47,091 nucleotides of DNA. Source: Saksenaea vasiformis B4078. Its lineage: Eukaryota > Mucoromycota > Mucoromycetes > Mucorales > Saksenaeaceae. The number at the start of each line of letters is the position of its first letter. Positions within the stretch are counted from its first letter, which is position 1. A program made the translations under genes and the position numbers. The stretch is from the NCBI GenBank assembly GCA_000697055.1, contig JNDT01002385.1, forward strand, positions 1 through 47,091. Direction: 5' to 3'. The notes under the pieces are model-generated. The model did no database searches, was not told the origin of the DNA, and saw nothing but the letters and a program-made list of their open reading frames with translations. Below are positions 23,282 to 34,710 of the stretch, in pieces.

Positions 23282-25717
23282 ATGACCTCCATTGCTCCCA
23301 CCATGTCATCTTCTCGAAAGCCTCAACAACGAAAGAATACAACTACCAGTGGACGACCTAAAGAAGAGGTGAGACATACAGCATTTCATTTCACACCAGT
23401 TACTTTTATTTTTAAACAGTACTGACTTCTCTTTTGCTTGAAAATAAAAAAGACACCGTCGCACGTCAAAGATGGAGAATTAGCGGCACACCGCTTTGTT
23501 TCACGATCGGTATGCCTAAAAGAAATTGAAGTTTATGAATTTTACTTAATAACGTTTGGTTGCTTGGATACAACATTAGTCGACCGATTGCAAACAAGAT
23601 AACCTGCAACCAGAATTAACGGGATCAGCAACCCTATCTAAAAGCGAGCTAATGGCCTCTCATTCACCTTCATTTACAAACTCTCGTGTCGGCTTTCCTT
23701 CCGGCGCTCCCATGAAAGTAAATAATCCTTTGTTTTGTACCCTGTAACGAAAAAGCTTAATTTTATTTTTCCTTTTCTTCTTCCAGAGAAGCTCAAGCGT
23801 ACAAACAACTGGATCAGTGGATACAACATTTGAGATTGACTATCCTCTTAGAGACTCACAAAGGTAAATTTTGTTGTTACCCTTTCTTCTTTTCCGCATT
23901 TTTTTTTTACTCACCGACATCTCAGCGTTTCTGATGCAAGAAGTGACAGCATGTATCAACGATCCCATAGTGCATCTGGTGTTTATGACGACTCAGCTAT
24001 AATCCGAATCGTTCATAACACAAGTTCTCAGCATGAGCTCTCTCGCTATTATCAAGACAAAGAAAATGAGGTAATAAGAAATAAAGAAAATCCAACATGT
24101 CGGATATTCAATTGTTTATTGCTAAAGGAACAGGACATCGGGGCGGATTACTCCACCCGCTTCCAAGCCCTCGAAAACAAAATTGAGAATCTCAGCAGGA
24201 AGGTCGACGGAAAAATAACAGAAAGACAAGATGCCCCTAGGGGACAGCAGCAGCCATTAACTGTTCCCGACTATTCCCTTCAGTCTCAATACACTGATGC
24301 CAACGTAGACCAGTTGCGGAGACGACAAGCTGTGTTAGAAGATGTTGTGGCTGCCATGCAACAGGGCTTGCGTGCGCCAGCAGCGTCAGGCGTTCCCGAT
24401 TGGGAAGCTTCGATTACGCAGTGTGACCAACGTATCCGATCGCTTGAAATGCAGATTGCTCAGCTACTGAAGTCTGAGGCAGCCCTTGACACAAAAGAAA
24501 TCATGCGCAGCCCTGAAGACAACAACAATATTTTTTGGGAAAATGAGGTCCGCCGTTTCCGAAGCGATGTCTCCGCCGCTGCCAACAGCGGAGGTGTCGA
24601 TGGCGATTATGCCAAAAGAATGGTGGAGCTTTCCAATCGTATTGCATATCTTGAAGCCGAAAGAAACAGACACAAAAATGTTATTCAGGAATTGCGCCAA
24701 GCGCTGACTGCACATGAAAAGATGCTGCACGATTGGAAACAACGATGCCAAGACCTTTCCGCTAACACCAGCCCCACCGAAATTCGACTAAAGTACGATC
24801 GCCTCAAAGAAGAAAAGTTGCGACTCGAACATCGTTTGCTTACCAAAGATGAAGAAATCAAATCGTTGTATCAACAACGAGCTGAGGCAAATAGACAAGC
24901 CAAGGAAGAGTACACACGCTTCCAAGAATTGCTGCTACGAAACGGTCAGTTGATGGAAAGATACCAAGAACTGCAAGCCTCCCGTTTCGACTTCGGTGGT
25001 AACAGTCGGCCGCAGCAGGGTGATGTTGCGGAGCTTCAACAGTACCTGCACGAAGAGCGACAAAAATCCAAACAACTGGAGGACGAGCACGTTGAGATGC
25101 ACAAACGGCAGACGGAAAACATGGTACAGATAGACCAGTTGCGTAACCGTATCCGGGAATTGGAAACCGAGTTGGGAGGGCGGAAGCCAGTCATGAACAA
25201 CAACAACAACAACAACAACAACAATAACAATCACACCCACCACTACCATCATCAGCATCAGCATCAGCATCATAACAACAATAACAACAGCAGGAGGATG
25301 ACGGACCATCACCCAACGTACATCAAAATGGAACCACGTCAACGACGGCCAAATTATCGTCCTCCACCACCGCAAGTGACCAGACTTCCAACTCCGCAGT
25401 CATCTCCTTCCAGAAGGTCCTTGACATCACTACCAAGCGAATCTTTCAAGGAAGAAAATGGCTATCTTCGATTCAATACATATATCAACGATGAGTTGAT
25501 GGAGTATCGTGTGAAAATCCCTACTGGTTCTGTGGACAGTCAACGATCAGCATCTCCTCTTTCTCAACGTCCCTACGAGTTCCCTTGGCCCTCCCTCGTA
25601 ACACCCCCAACCTCACGAGTCGCCTCCCCACAGTCACCCCACAACTCAACTTCTAAAAAGGGCCTTAATCCGAATGCTCCCGAGTGGAACGGTTACTGGA
25701 AAATGGTCAACCTCTAA
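23282..25717 (+). CDS. Long coiled-coil protein with poly-Asn/His tract
   Basis: Six exons give 695 residues: 23282-23368, 23453-23509, 23580-23717, 23787-23863, 23926-24070 and 24134-25717. I do not recognise the family. The N-terminal 150 residues are Ser-rich and disordered. About residues 155-215 and 300-470 show heptad-like Glu/Lys/Leu/Gln patterns (EKLRLEHRLLTKDEEIKSLY) typical of long coiled coils. Then come poly-Asn and His/Gln runs, a Pro-rich basic stretch with SPSRRS-type phosphosites, a short ordered-looking patch (YLRFNTYINDELMEYRVKIP) and the C-terminal sequence PEWNGYWKMVNL. It could be a scaffold or cytoskeleton-associated protein, which is inference only. The fifth intron (24071-24133) is 63 nt and open in frame, so keeping it would add 21 residues. 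Confidence 0.75.
25195..25290 (+). repeat. Coding AAC and CAT/CAG trinucleotide repeats
   Basis: Runs of AAC codons (12 Asn), then CAC/CAT and CATCAG units, then more AAC lie in frame in the coiled-coil gene. All are multiples of three, so length changes would not break the frame. Confidence 0.85.
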
Positions 25718-26031
25718 ATATCTTTCATTTATTCTCTCTTACTTATTGTCTCCCTCAATCCATGCTGTTGAATTTTTGATTTGCATAAAGTTTCGTTTCT
25801 CATTTTTTTATTTGGCTCCATTGGCATAGAAGTAAAGAAAAGTAACAATGGCGGTGTCTAAAAAGGCTTCCAAGCAACGCTCAAACTTGCCGTTCTTTCC
25901 CCTGACGTATTGCAACAAGTTACAGCAACTTTTTTTTTGTGTTGTAAACGGTTTATCTATTATCTTCACTTGCTCATGTAGGGACCGCCATCAGCATAAC
26001 ATACTAAAATGTGCACTTTGACCAATCAATA

Positions 26032-26047
26032 GGAGTCGAACGACTCC
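26032..26047. repeat. 16-base perfect palindrome
   Basis: GGAGTCGAACGACTCC has 7-base arms around AA... read as GGAGTCG-AA-CGACTCC, and is followed by an A/T-rich run ending in T5. It could be a dimeric binding site or a small hairpin. Function unknown. Confidence 0.6.
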
Positions 26048-27327
26048 GACAGGCTTTAAGCTTTTTAGGATACATCACCGAAAAAGCACAAACTTCATTT
26101 GTGTTGCCTACATAGAACAACTAAACCAAACGATGAAAATGACTGGCACAAGTCTTTTTTTTTTTGGTGACACATTAATTCTGCAAGTTGAGCAAAGATA
26201 CTTGACATATCAGCCATCTGAATTACGTATCATTACTTCAACAAATGGAATGCAGGTTGCAGTTGAAAATCTACAAACCAATAAAAGAATCTGATCTCAA
26301 CTGTGTACCAATCAAAAATGGAAGGTTACTTTATGCATCCATCTATCATCTTTGTTTTTTTTTTCCTTTTGGATGAGCGATGCTTGTTCTGTATCATGGA
26401 TTTACCGAAGAGGCTGTAAGATAGGGGGCCTCGCAGTATTCTTGTACAGTCATCAACCAATCGTTTAGACAACCATACTGCTACTACTCCTAATACTACA
26501 CTGGTCTTCTAGGATAGACAATCTAGACAGGATAGTGGCCCGCGGGTCGATGTATTCTATGAGATCATTCATGGGAAAAAAAATCTAGTGCCAAACGGGT
26601 GGTTGATAGTCCATCATGGAGTCACATGTGATCGATGCATCGATTGTTTTGTCCTGATACAGTGCTTTATAAACATTCCTTTAGAGATGACGGGGGAGGC
26701 GGTCCGTATTGACTTGACTATTTAAATCCCCAGTAGACTTAACGCAAGATTTCGTACATTCGACAGCCATCAAATCTTTACTGATTTTACTGATCTGCGA
26801 AGCAGGATGCATTTCACAGTGAACATCTGCGTTGCTGTTGTGATACTCACCAGACACATCCGTATGTAAGGTTTTTTGCCACCATTTCTTGCTATGACCT
26901 CCTATACGCAACCCTGCACTTATGGTGAAAATGGATCGTACGTTTGCAAAAGTCCAATATGCTGGCACCCCGTTCTCCGAGCATATTGGCGTTCTTGTCA
27001 AGTTTACGGTTGCATAACAGCCATACCAGTTTGTACCACTATCGATGATAATATGTCAAACTTACTATACATGTCATACGTTGATATCCGGATCTTCCTT
27101 GTCGCTCATGCACTGCATCTTGGTTAAATTAACCACACCCTATTTCTTTGGAAATGAAATTTTATCTGCATGCTTGGCAGTTCCCGTACCAACGGTCTCC
27201 GGTGTGCATGCAAGCACTAGAATAAACGTCGTTCAGAGAGATACAAGGGATGGAAATAGTAAAGGGGGGTACAAGAAGGGATATTTACGCTGAAACAGGT
27301 AACAAAACTAACAAACAACATCAGGGC

Positions 27328-27546
27328 CTAATTTGATCCAAATCCTATTTCTCCAAATACATCCATGGACGACAAAACCGAAACTTTTTTTTCTTGAAAC
27401 CGTGCTATTTTCGGCCGAGAAATGTGGCATACTGGTGTGACCTTGTTTCTCGAAGCGTCATAGTATGAGATGCAGCGATAATGCCGTAGTTTCGTGCCAC
27501 CGAAGCCGTTATCTCGACAAGAACGATATTGTTTCATTCTGCGCAA
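27328..27546 (-). pseudogene. Possible second Fanzor-like remnant
   Basis: The minus strand reads GFGGTKLRHYRCISYYDAS. It shares the 13-mer TCATACTATGACG (minus strand, about 27459-27471) and the peptide ISYYD with the remnant at 19444-19566. Past this the two diverge, and no TDG or DPG motif could be found upstream here. The frame ends in a stop at 27328. It may be another decayed copy of the same family, or a coincidence supported by one short match. Confidence 0.25.
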
Positions 27547-29864
27547 GTAACAAGGCTTCTTGTTTGAACGTTCCGGAAAACTCTATGCATCTGTAGCTTT
27601 TTTATTTTTAATTTTGGATTAAGTTGCAGGGCAACCGCATTGCCTCACGTCCCTGATTCTGCTTAGAAGGTTTTCTATAGTGTCAATGAAAAAGATACAG
27701 TTATCGAGATTCTCTGGTGAACTCACCCAAATAAGTAATGCCTCTGTGATCATCCTCAGAAAGGATGCCGAAAATTTGACATGGACGGCGTCGAACAAAC
27801 GGAGAGAAAGGAATTTGGGACTATGTAAATTTCTGAGGCCGGTGATTTTAGCCTATGCACCTTCGGATGACAGGGTAGAAAAGGTAATGATGTATATTGT
27901 CCTGATTCCCCTTGTATTATTTCATAAATCTGTCTGTAAGAAGAGATACTCAGAATATGATATTAAACAGCGGATCGAACGGTAATTGCTGTCAACCGGG
28001 TAACAGAGCCTACTTTATAACTATGTTGTGGATACTACATGGCAGATTTTGTTTAACAGCATGATCAACAGAGAATAACAAGCGGTATCAGTGAGAAATT
28101 GATGGGGAACCCCGGAGCCAAGCACCCATGGCTACAAAAAATCAGCCTTTTTGAAGGAAGCTATTTTCGATGAGCTCACGATGCAAAGTGATTTACCTCC
28201 GATCATTAATAGGGGCTAGGAGCAATTACCCTAGCACAGATACGATTGCGATATCAAAGTCGATACAGCAAATGGTTGAAGCATGTTAGCACCGTCGATT
28301 AGACACTAATTCTGTACCTTTGTGGGAGCATACTAAAGGAGCAAATTGATAAAATATTTTCAGCGGAATAAAACCCATTATTTATCATGATCAATATGAG
28401 GAGACACCCTGTGTCAATGAAGAAGAGTGCATATATGTGTTGTAGATAAATATGATTCTATAGAACCCATGATTCCTACCAGTATCATGACAGATACCCT
28501 TGAATGACAACTTTTGAAAGCAAATTTTTATCACCATGTTGCTTGAACGCGCAGGAAAATGTCCTTCTGCTTAGATACTAACAGTGGTCATCAACATATT
28601 TGACCATGGACTTGTCTAGCTGAAACCTTCGTTTCTTGCTTCCGTTTTGACGGTTGTCTAATAGTCGGCTCCTTGTACCACGATGCCCACATTTTGCACA
28701 TTGTTAGCACTCCATTTACTGCTACTCCTCGGACAACTGCAACCCTTATGGGGTCTCGATCGAAGGTTGAATTATCTTATGATTATTTACTTATGGCTTA
28801 GGGAAGCATACTTCAAATGACTACTTTGCTGTGTCCATTTTCCTTTTCTTCTTCCTGATGTAGTTACAATTCTCTCCAATTCCTTCTATAAATGCTGTGG
28901 AAAATGGTCGATCAGAAACCCATTTTCCATAGTGAAAACACAATGGTCCTGTCCCTTTTTGTTACCAGTATATTTTAGAGGTGATAAGAAAACGAGCAAA
29001 CCATGCAATGTAGAGACTATCACAAACAAACAAAGACTCCAATGATATCCTAATCATAACTTTTTCGACTTGTGTATTCACCTGCCAAGCATCCATATCT
29101 TGATCGTGAGCCCTTCATCCTGGCAATTCTTCGTCAACCAACTCGAGCTGACCCCAAGAATCGTATTGATCATCGACTTCCTCAAATAGCTATTATGAAA
29201 GCTCGTACACTTCTAATGTTTCAGAGAGACATGTATAACGATAGCAGTATGGAAATGCGCACCCGTCCGACACACAACGTGTCTGTGATCAGTAACATTA
29301 TAGGGTAAATACGCGCAAATCGTTTTGATACCCTGAAACCCCATAGCTTTTTTTGGGACGACCGATCTTGGACAGAATGCATCGTAGCTATGCTACGTTG
29401 CCAGGCATACCTACACAACACTTGTACGTGTTGCCACGCTTTGCAGTTGCACTGCGCATATCATGCAGGCTCTAAATTACAAAAGGAGTAGACAGGATTG
29501 TGTAGAAAGGATATTGAATAGCTAATTATGCTGAAGTTTATAGTATTCAATTATCTACTCATTCTCCTGTAAAGTAGTTGTCTGTTGCTTGGTAATCCTT
29601 ACGGCTCCAATTTGAGTACTAGGTAGCCATCAATAGCCGCATCTCCAACTGCGGCTACTTGCTATAGCTTAGATACTTTTGAAGTCGCAAATTCACATCG
29701 AGTGCTCAACATCCTTATCCTACTAAGACTGGGGAATCAAGCAGCTCTCAACTTCCTCCTTGGTTGGGTCGGGATTTACAATCGAAGGGGTTAAGGTGGC
29801 TTACTGACGTCATGGAAATCTTACTTGGGGTGCGTGTAGCGAATTCCTCTTCTTTGGTTATGCG

Positions 29865-30971
29865 ATGACTACAGTGACATATCAAAGTAATGAGCGCACT
29901 GTAAAAGCAGCTAATATTACAGGCGAAGCGAATGAAGAAGTCATCCGTACGTTGTTTGAGTTTCTGGGGCCTGTTAAGCAACTTCAACTACATAAAAGGT
30001 AAACGCTCACCTCTTTTTCTTTTCCTTTCTTTTTTTTTTTCTTTTGCTACGATCCATCTATCCTTGACGCTCATTCGACACCGAAAAAGTCCTTATCATG
30101 ACGGTGCCCAGGAAGCCATTATAGAATATGAGGAACATGAGGCAGCCATGACTGCATTACACCTCTCGGGCACCGAGTTAGGCGATCGTATACTTGTCAT
30201 TTCATTCAACACTCGCATTCCAGAGAAACAACCATCGCATCAGCAGCCATCACAGCAGAAGCAGCAGCAACAACAAAAGGAAGAACAAGAACGACAAAAA
30301 GAAGACGAAGAAAAGCAGCAGCAACAGCAACAGCAGCCACAGAAACAAAGAGAGCACCATTTACTATATGCCTACTGTGGGTCAACTAAAATCACAACCG
30401 ATGACCTGCAAGCTTTTTTTCGACCGTGCGGTTCGGTCAATATCCAATGGGAACCAGCAGAGGAAGGCCGATGGGCGATTTTGGATTTTGCGACGGCCCA
30501 AGCAAGTGATGCTGCTATTCATATGAACGGTCAATTGCTTAATGATAGTCCAATTAAGTAAGTTGCTGAAAAAAATCCAAGTTACAGCTTGGAAAATGAA
30601 TGCCCATGACATGAGTAGAATCTATCGGGAAAAACCGCCTGCCAAAACCAAGCGTGATGACGACGAGCGAGAACGATCTCGCCGTCGATACTCTCGTGAG
30701 AGGAGCAGCGGGCGAAGCAGCCACCACCATCATTATCATTATTACCATCATCGACGAGACGACAAACGAAGATACCACTCAAGAGAACGGCACCGAAGTA
30801 GATCGCACTACGATGCAAGAGGTACAGGAAAAAGTCCTAAAAACGAAAAATGGTCCCTGATGCATTTTGTGTATGAGAATAGCCTATTCACCATCCCCCA
30901 GACGACGATCTCGATCTAGGGACAGACAATACCGGGAAAAAAGCAGGAGTACGAGAGATTACTACAAATAA
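29865..30971 (+). CDS. SREK1/SRSF11-like SR splicing factor
   Basis: Four exons give 298 residues: 29865-29998, 30090-30557, 30616-30821 and 30883-30971. The N-terminal RRM (about residues 11-85) has the pattern of SREK1/SRSF11: RTVKAANITGEANEEVIRTL, then FLGPVKQLQLHK and LHLSGTELGDRILVI. A Gln/Lys/Glu-rich linker (about 90-140) follows, then a second RRM (about 145-225) with LLYAYCGSTKITTDDLQAFF. The tail is rich in Arg-Ser, Arg-Glu and His and ends RSRSTRDYYK. Such proteins bind pre-mRNA through the RRMs and recruit splicing factors through the RS tail in the nucleus. Classical RNP1 aromatics are poorly conserved, as in the animal relatives. The third intron was placed so that the SPSPRRRSRSRD stretch follows in frame. 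Confidence 0.8.
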
Positions 30972-32391
30972 CATATAAAAAAGAACTGGAAAGAGATCAT
31001 TTGATGGTCTGTGTGATCTCCTTGTGCCATAATCATATGTTTACCCGGAGTTACCTAATTACTGGATCTTGAATGAGCGTTTGTACCAAATAGATAGTAC
31101 GTTACGCTCAAGTTGAATAAATTCTACGCTGGAAGATAGTTTATTCTTCGTTCATCCAAGGAATAGCTCGTACTTGGATAACATGGGTCCTGCATTGGAA
31201 TAGCTTACTTCAGGAATGATTTTTCAGCATCCCATCGGAAAACGTAAAATGTCTCGAAATTAGGACAGATTCCGCGCAAAATAATCTATCTAAATGCATG
31301 CACGAATCGCTTTTTTTTCTTTTTTTCTGGCTCTGTTCATCTTACATCCGCGGTGAGGTTGTCAATTATTCATCACGTACACAGGATTATTTGTGTCTTT
31401 TTATCTATCGTTTAGCCTGCATGACCTCTGTCCCGAACCGTTCTATCTGTGATGTAGTCCTTCGTTCACTACAGAGTAAGCAAGTTATTGTCGCACGCAC
31501 GGTGTAACCCCTATGACTGATAGCTTCAATACCAGGATCGATTACCATCAGATAAGTGAATTGACATTAAAGCATCTTCTATTTGCTAGTCATGAATGGC
31601 CTTTATGCTGCTGAAATAAGCTCTGCATCCATCTGGTAAAACGTCGATGCAAGTCGAGTATAGCGTTGTCATCAACCCATTAACTAATAATTACATATTC
31701 AATTTCTCCCTCAGCGTAAGTTTGGCCTCCATGGAATGCGAAACTTATTTAGAGTAGCGTGGAAGCTTGTTCAATAAACAGTAACAAGGTGATCTTACAG
31801 TTAAGGTTCAATTCCTTCTTCTTTTTTTCCTTCCAGCACCTATCTCAGTTGTACGTTTGATCATTAGACCCTTTTGCTTGTCATCTTAGCGGTGCAATGA
31901 TGCATCTTTGACGTCATGTATATTGAGCGAAACTCAAGCATTTCAATCGGTGGGTAAAAAGAAAAGCGAGCATTGCTACTGCGGAATCTCCTTTTTCTGA
32001 GACGTTTCACTTGCATGGTCATCTCGACTTTCAAAATGTGGCTGTAATAGTCTGAATGTTATACATATAGCGAATTTTCCATTTTGTGATACCCAAAGAA
32101 ACGTTTCCTTGCGCTTGGCTACACAAAACAAAAGAGTAATGCATGAATAATCCGCATCACAGGTTCTGTCAGCTCGTGTGATTGTCAGTTTATCTTGTAC
32201 AAACCCAGGAATTCATCTATTTCCTTTTTCTACTGACACAACACAACCATCAGCCCAAAGATGAAGCAATGGTGAAATAATTTTTTTAGGTGTATCTATA
32301 GTGGATGGAATGATATACAGTAATGTTTTCAATAAAAAAAAAGATAATTGCGCAAGGGAATGGGTATGCTATATACTGATCAACGGTGATG
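30972..32391. other. Intergenic with duplicated block
   Basis: Between the stop of the SREK1-like gene and the stop of the BTB/CAP-Gly gene on the other strand. Apart from the repeat copy at 31290-31800, with possible weak extension to about 32045, no gene-like sequence was seen. Confidence 0.45.
31290..31800. repeat. Diverged duplicated block, copy 2
   Basis: Direct-orientation counterpart of 7140-7760, about 24 kb away. Conserved cores lie at 31332-31354 and 31410-31441. Looser matches continue through 31565-31795. All frames contain stops, so it is not coding as it stands. A CAT-rich pyrimidine tract ending in TTCCAG at about 31838 lies just beyond, where copy 1 continues without interruption. 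Confidence 0.6.
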
Positions 32392-34519
32392 CTAAATTGC
32401 GATTGCTACATCTTCTGGTCGAACGAAGATACCGCGATTGGGCGACGTAGAAAAGTAACGCTCTCCATCCACAGAGCCATCGTTTTTACCCACTAAAGAT
32501 AGACATCAATTGATATGCTACATTCTTTTTTGTTTTCTTGCTATTTACCTCTTCGATCCAATTCAACACCGACCCATATTCCTTCTGAGAAATGAACATG
32601 ACCGACATAAACAACTGTCCCCACTGTCAAGACAGGCCGGCGCATCAGCTGGACTCGTTTTCCTACAGCCACAGTGCAACCTGAGGCGTTTGCGACGGTT
32701 CCCTTTCTTGATGAGAGTAGTGGATTTAAGATCAAGGTTTGAAGCATGCCCCGTTTCTTCTTTGGTGGGGGTAACGTGACACTGGCCCAGGTAGATTCGA
32801 AGGGATCAGATTGTTGTGACGATGTGGTGGAAATCTTTCGAGAAGCTTTGTATTTTGTTTCAGATACAGTAGATGTCGTTCGTACATAGTTTGAGTGTTC
32901 GTGCGTATTCTGTTTCTTCCATAGTTTTCGGATGAGCTGGAACAGGTGACTCACATTGGATACCGGTTTGTGCATGGAAGATGCAGAAGAATATGCTGTG
33001 GAGGACGAGTAACGAGTCGAGGTTGTGTAGAGAGATGCGCGACGCCTACTTCTGTAACCTGAAGAGGTAGAGGAATAGACCGAGATACGTGATGTTGTCC
33101 ATAGAAACGAGAACGGACTACTTTTGCTTGACAAATCGGTATCCCCAGAATGGACAAGAGAGCGTGCATTTACTCCCAGCTCTGATGATGAAAAAAGTGA
33201 TCAGGTCAGGCGATTCTTTTTTTCTTTTTTCATTCTTCACCCCGCCTCCTTTTTTTCTTTTTCTGTGTACCTTGCGCCAGGGTCTTTAATACACTCCGAT
33301 CAAGATGATCAAAACGACCGAGATCTTTGATAAGGTCCAGTCGACGCGTGATGTACTGAACAATCATTCCTCTGGCAACGCTTAAAATGTGTTTAACTTG
33401 ATGATGGTGCTGTACAGCGTGACGACACATGAGATCGCGCACAATGCCTTGGTAAAGTAATCCAGCATTGTCGCTATCCATCTGATCTTCCAGGACATGC
33501 ATCAATAGATATTCCAAGAAGTCAAATGAGTACGTTATGCCATCGATGCATGACAGGAGAGCGGGATACTGGCTACAGTAAAAATCAAAATTTCGTGCAA
33601 TGATGCGCGTCGCACAGGACTGAGACGACGCGAGGGTGGCATGCAAAGGGTGACTCCAGGAAAGAAGCGGATCGCTGGTTGCTAGTATCCGTGAGGCTGC
33701 GAAACAGGCGTAGAGAGATTCAATCGCATTGCTTTTACCAATACGCTTGACTAGCTGTTTTGTCATATGTTGGGCTATGTCAAACGACTCCTGGTCGGCC
33801 AGGATCTGTGCCAGGTCACGACTCGTCCAAAACGTATGGAGAGATTTTTCCGGATCATGTGTCAGCAATGTCGTGGCTTTGAGTGCCAAACCGGCCATCC
33901 GTTCATCGTCATGGTCTGTGGCGCGTGAACGACAAAAGATGAACAAATGGGGGATCAGACAAAGACAGGTTTGGCAGTGACAGGACCAATGGTGTACTAA
34001 CGCAGATAGGTGATCGACTGTAGCATTGCAAAGCCTGTCCATGCCTAAATAATCCGCGGCAACATACATATTTTCCAAGCGATCCAGCGCTTCTTGAGGG
34101 GAATTATCTTCTTCATAGGTTGTTTGTAATTTAATCTCTTCCGTGTACATGTAGTTGAAAACACAATCCAGGGCGTGGCTGTCGCAAAAGATGGTCCGCG
34201 GCAGGAAAATGACGGAAGCTCTTGCCTCACGAAAGTCGCTCGCCAGCATAGCTGAGAAATACGGAGAATGAGCTGCCAAGACAGCTTTATGACACGGCCA
34301 ACGGGTTCTTTTTAATTCACCAGTTGAACTGGTTGCATAAGGATGATATTCAGTATCAACGCTATGAATACGTCTGTGTAAAAGGAGAGAAGATGGTTTT
34401 GGCGGAGAAGGAACTTGCTGAGATATTCGTCGTCTGGTAGTGATGGCATGTCGGTGCTCAGGACCCAATGCTATAATGACATCGGGAGTCCCAGCATTGA
34501 CTACAAGACATTCTGTCAT
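32392..34519 (-). CDS. BTB domain + CAP-Gly domain fusion protein
   Basis: Three exons (33271-34519, 32549-33181, 32392-32492) give 660 residues. The first exon encodes a BTB/POZ domain at about residues 60-175, recognised from CHKAVLAAHSPYFSAMLASD, then FNYMYTEEI and AADYLGMDRLCNATVDHL, and a helical region that could be BACK-like. The second encodes a Ser/Arg-rich linker. The CAP-Gly domain at about 589-655 reads VGKRVQL, TVVYVGHVHFSEGIWVGVEL, then GKNDGSVDGERYF and RGIFVRP, including the GKNDG motif that binds C-terminal Glu-Glu-Tyr of tubulin or EB proteins. Both splice junctions keep frame and fall where single-domain genes would lack a stop or start, so this is one gene. It could couple microtubule plus ends to cullin-3 or to BTB partners (inference). 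The stop that ends the first frame lies inside the 89-nt intron. Confidence 0.85.
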
Positions 34520-34710
34520 GACGATGGTTCAGTTTCCAAAAAAAAAGAGAAGAAAATGGAAAATGGGAAAAAAAGTAATAAAAATAAAAAATGAATATCA
34601 CCTGTTAAGAAAACTACTGATACATAATAAGGAGGAGGGATTCACTTCATTTGGGCATTTTCTTTTTTTTTGGGTTCCAGGAACACGCCACATATGGTCG
34701 ATTGTTGTTA

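Larger units (their letters stand above)
25718..29864. other. Gene-poor region between coiled-coil and SREK1-like genes
   Basis: About 4.1 kb. It begins with the 3' UTR of the coiled-coil gene. A 16-base perfect palindrome at 26032-26047 and a possible mobile-element remnant at 27328-27546 are listed separately. A plus-strand frame at 29072-29308 and one at 27680-27985 are open for 78 and 101 codons without domains. Everything else is AT-rich with stops in all frames. Confidence 0.4.

Noticed and set aside
33230..33270. BTB protein ending in a basic KKKKRRRG tail
   Set aside because: That tail is translated intron; splicing at 33182-33270 continues into the linker and CAP-Gly domain.
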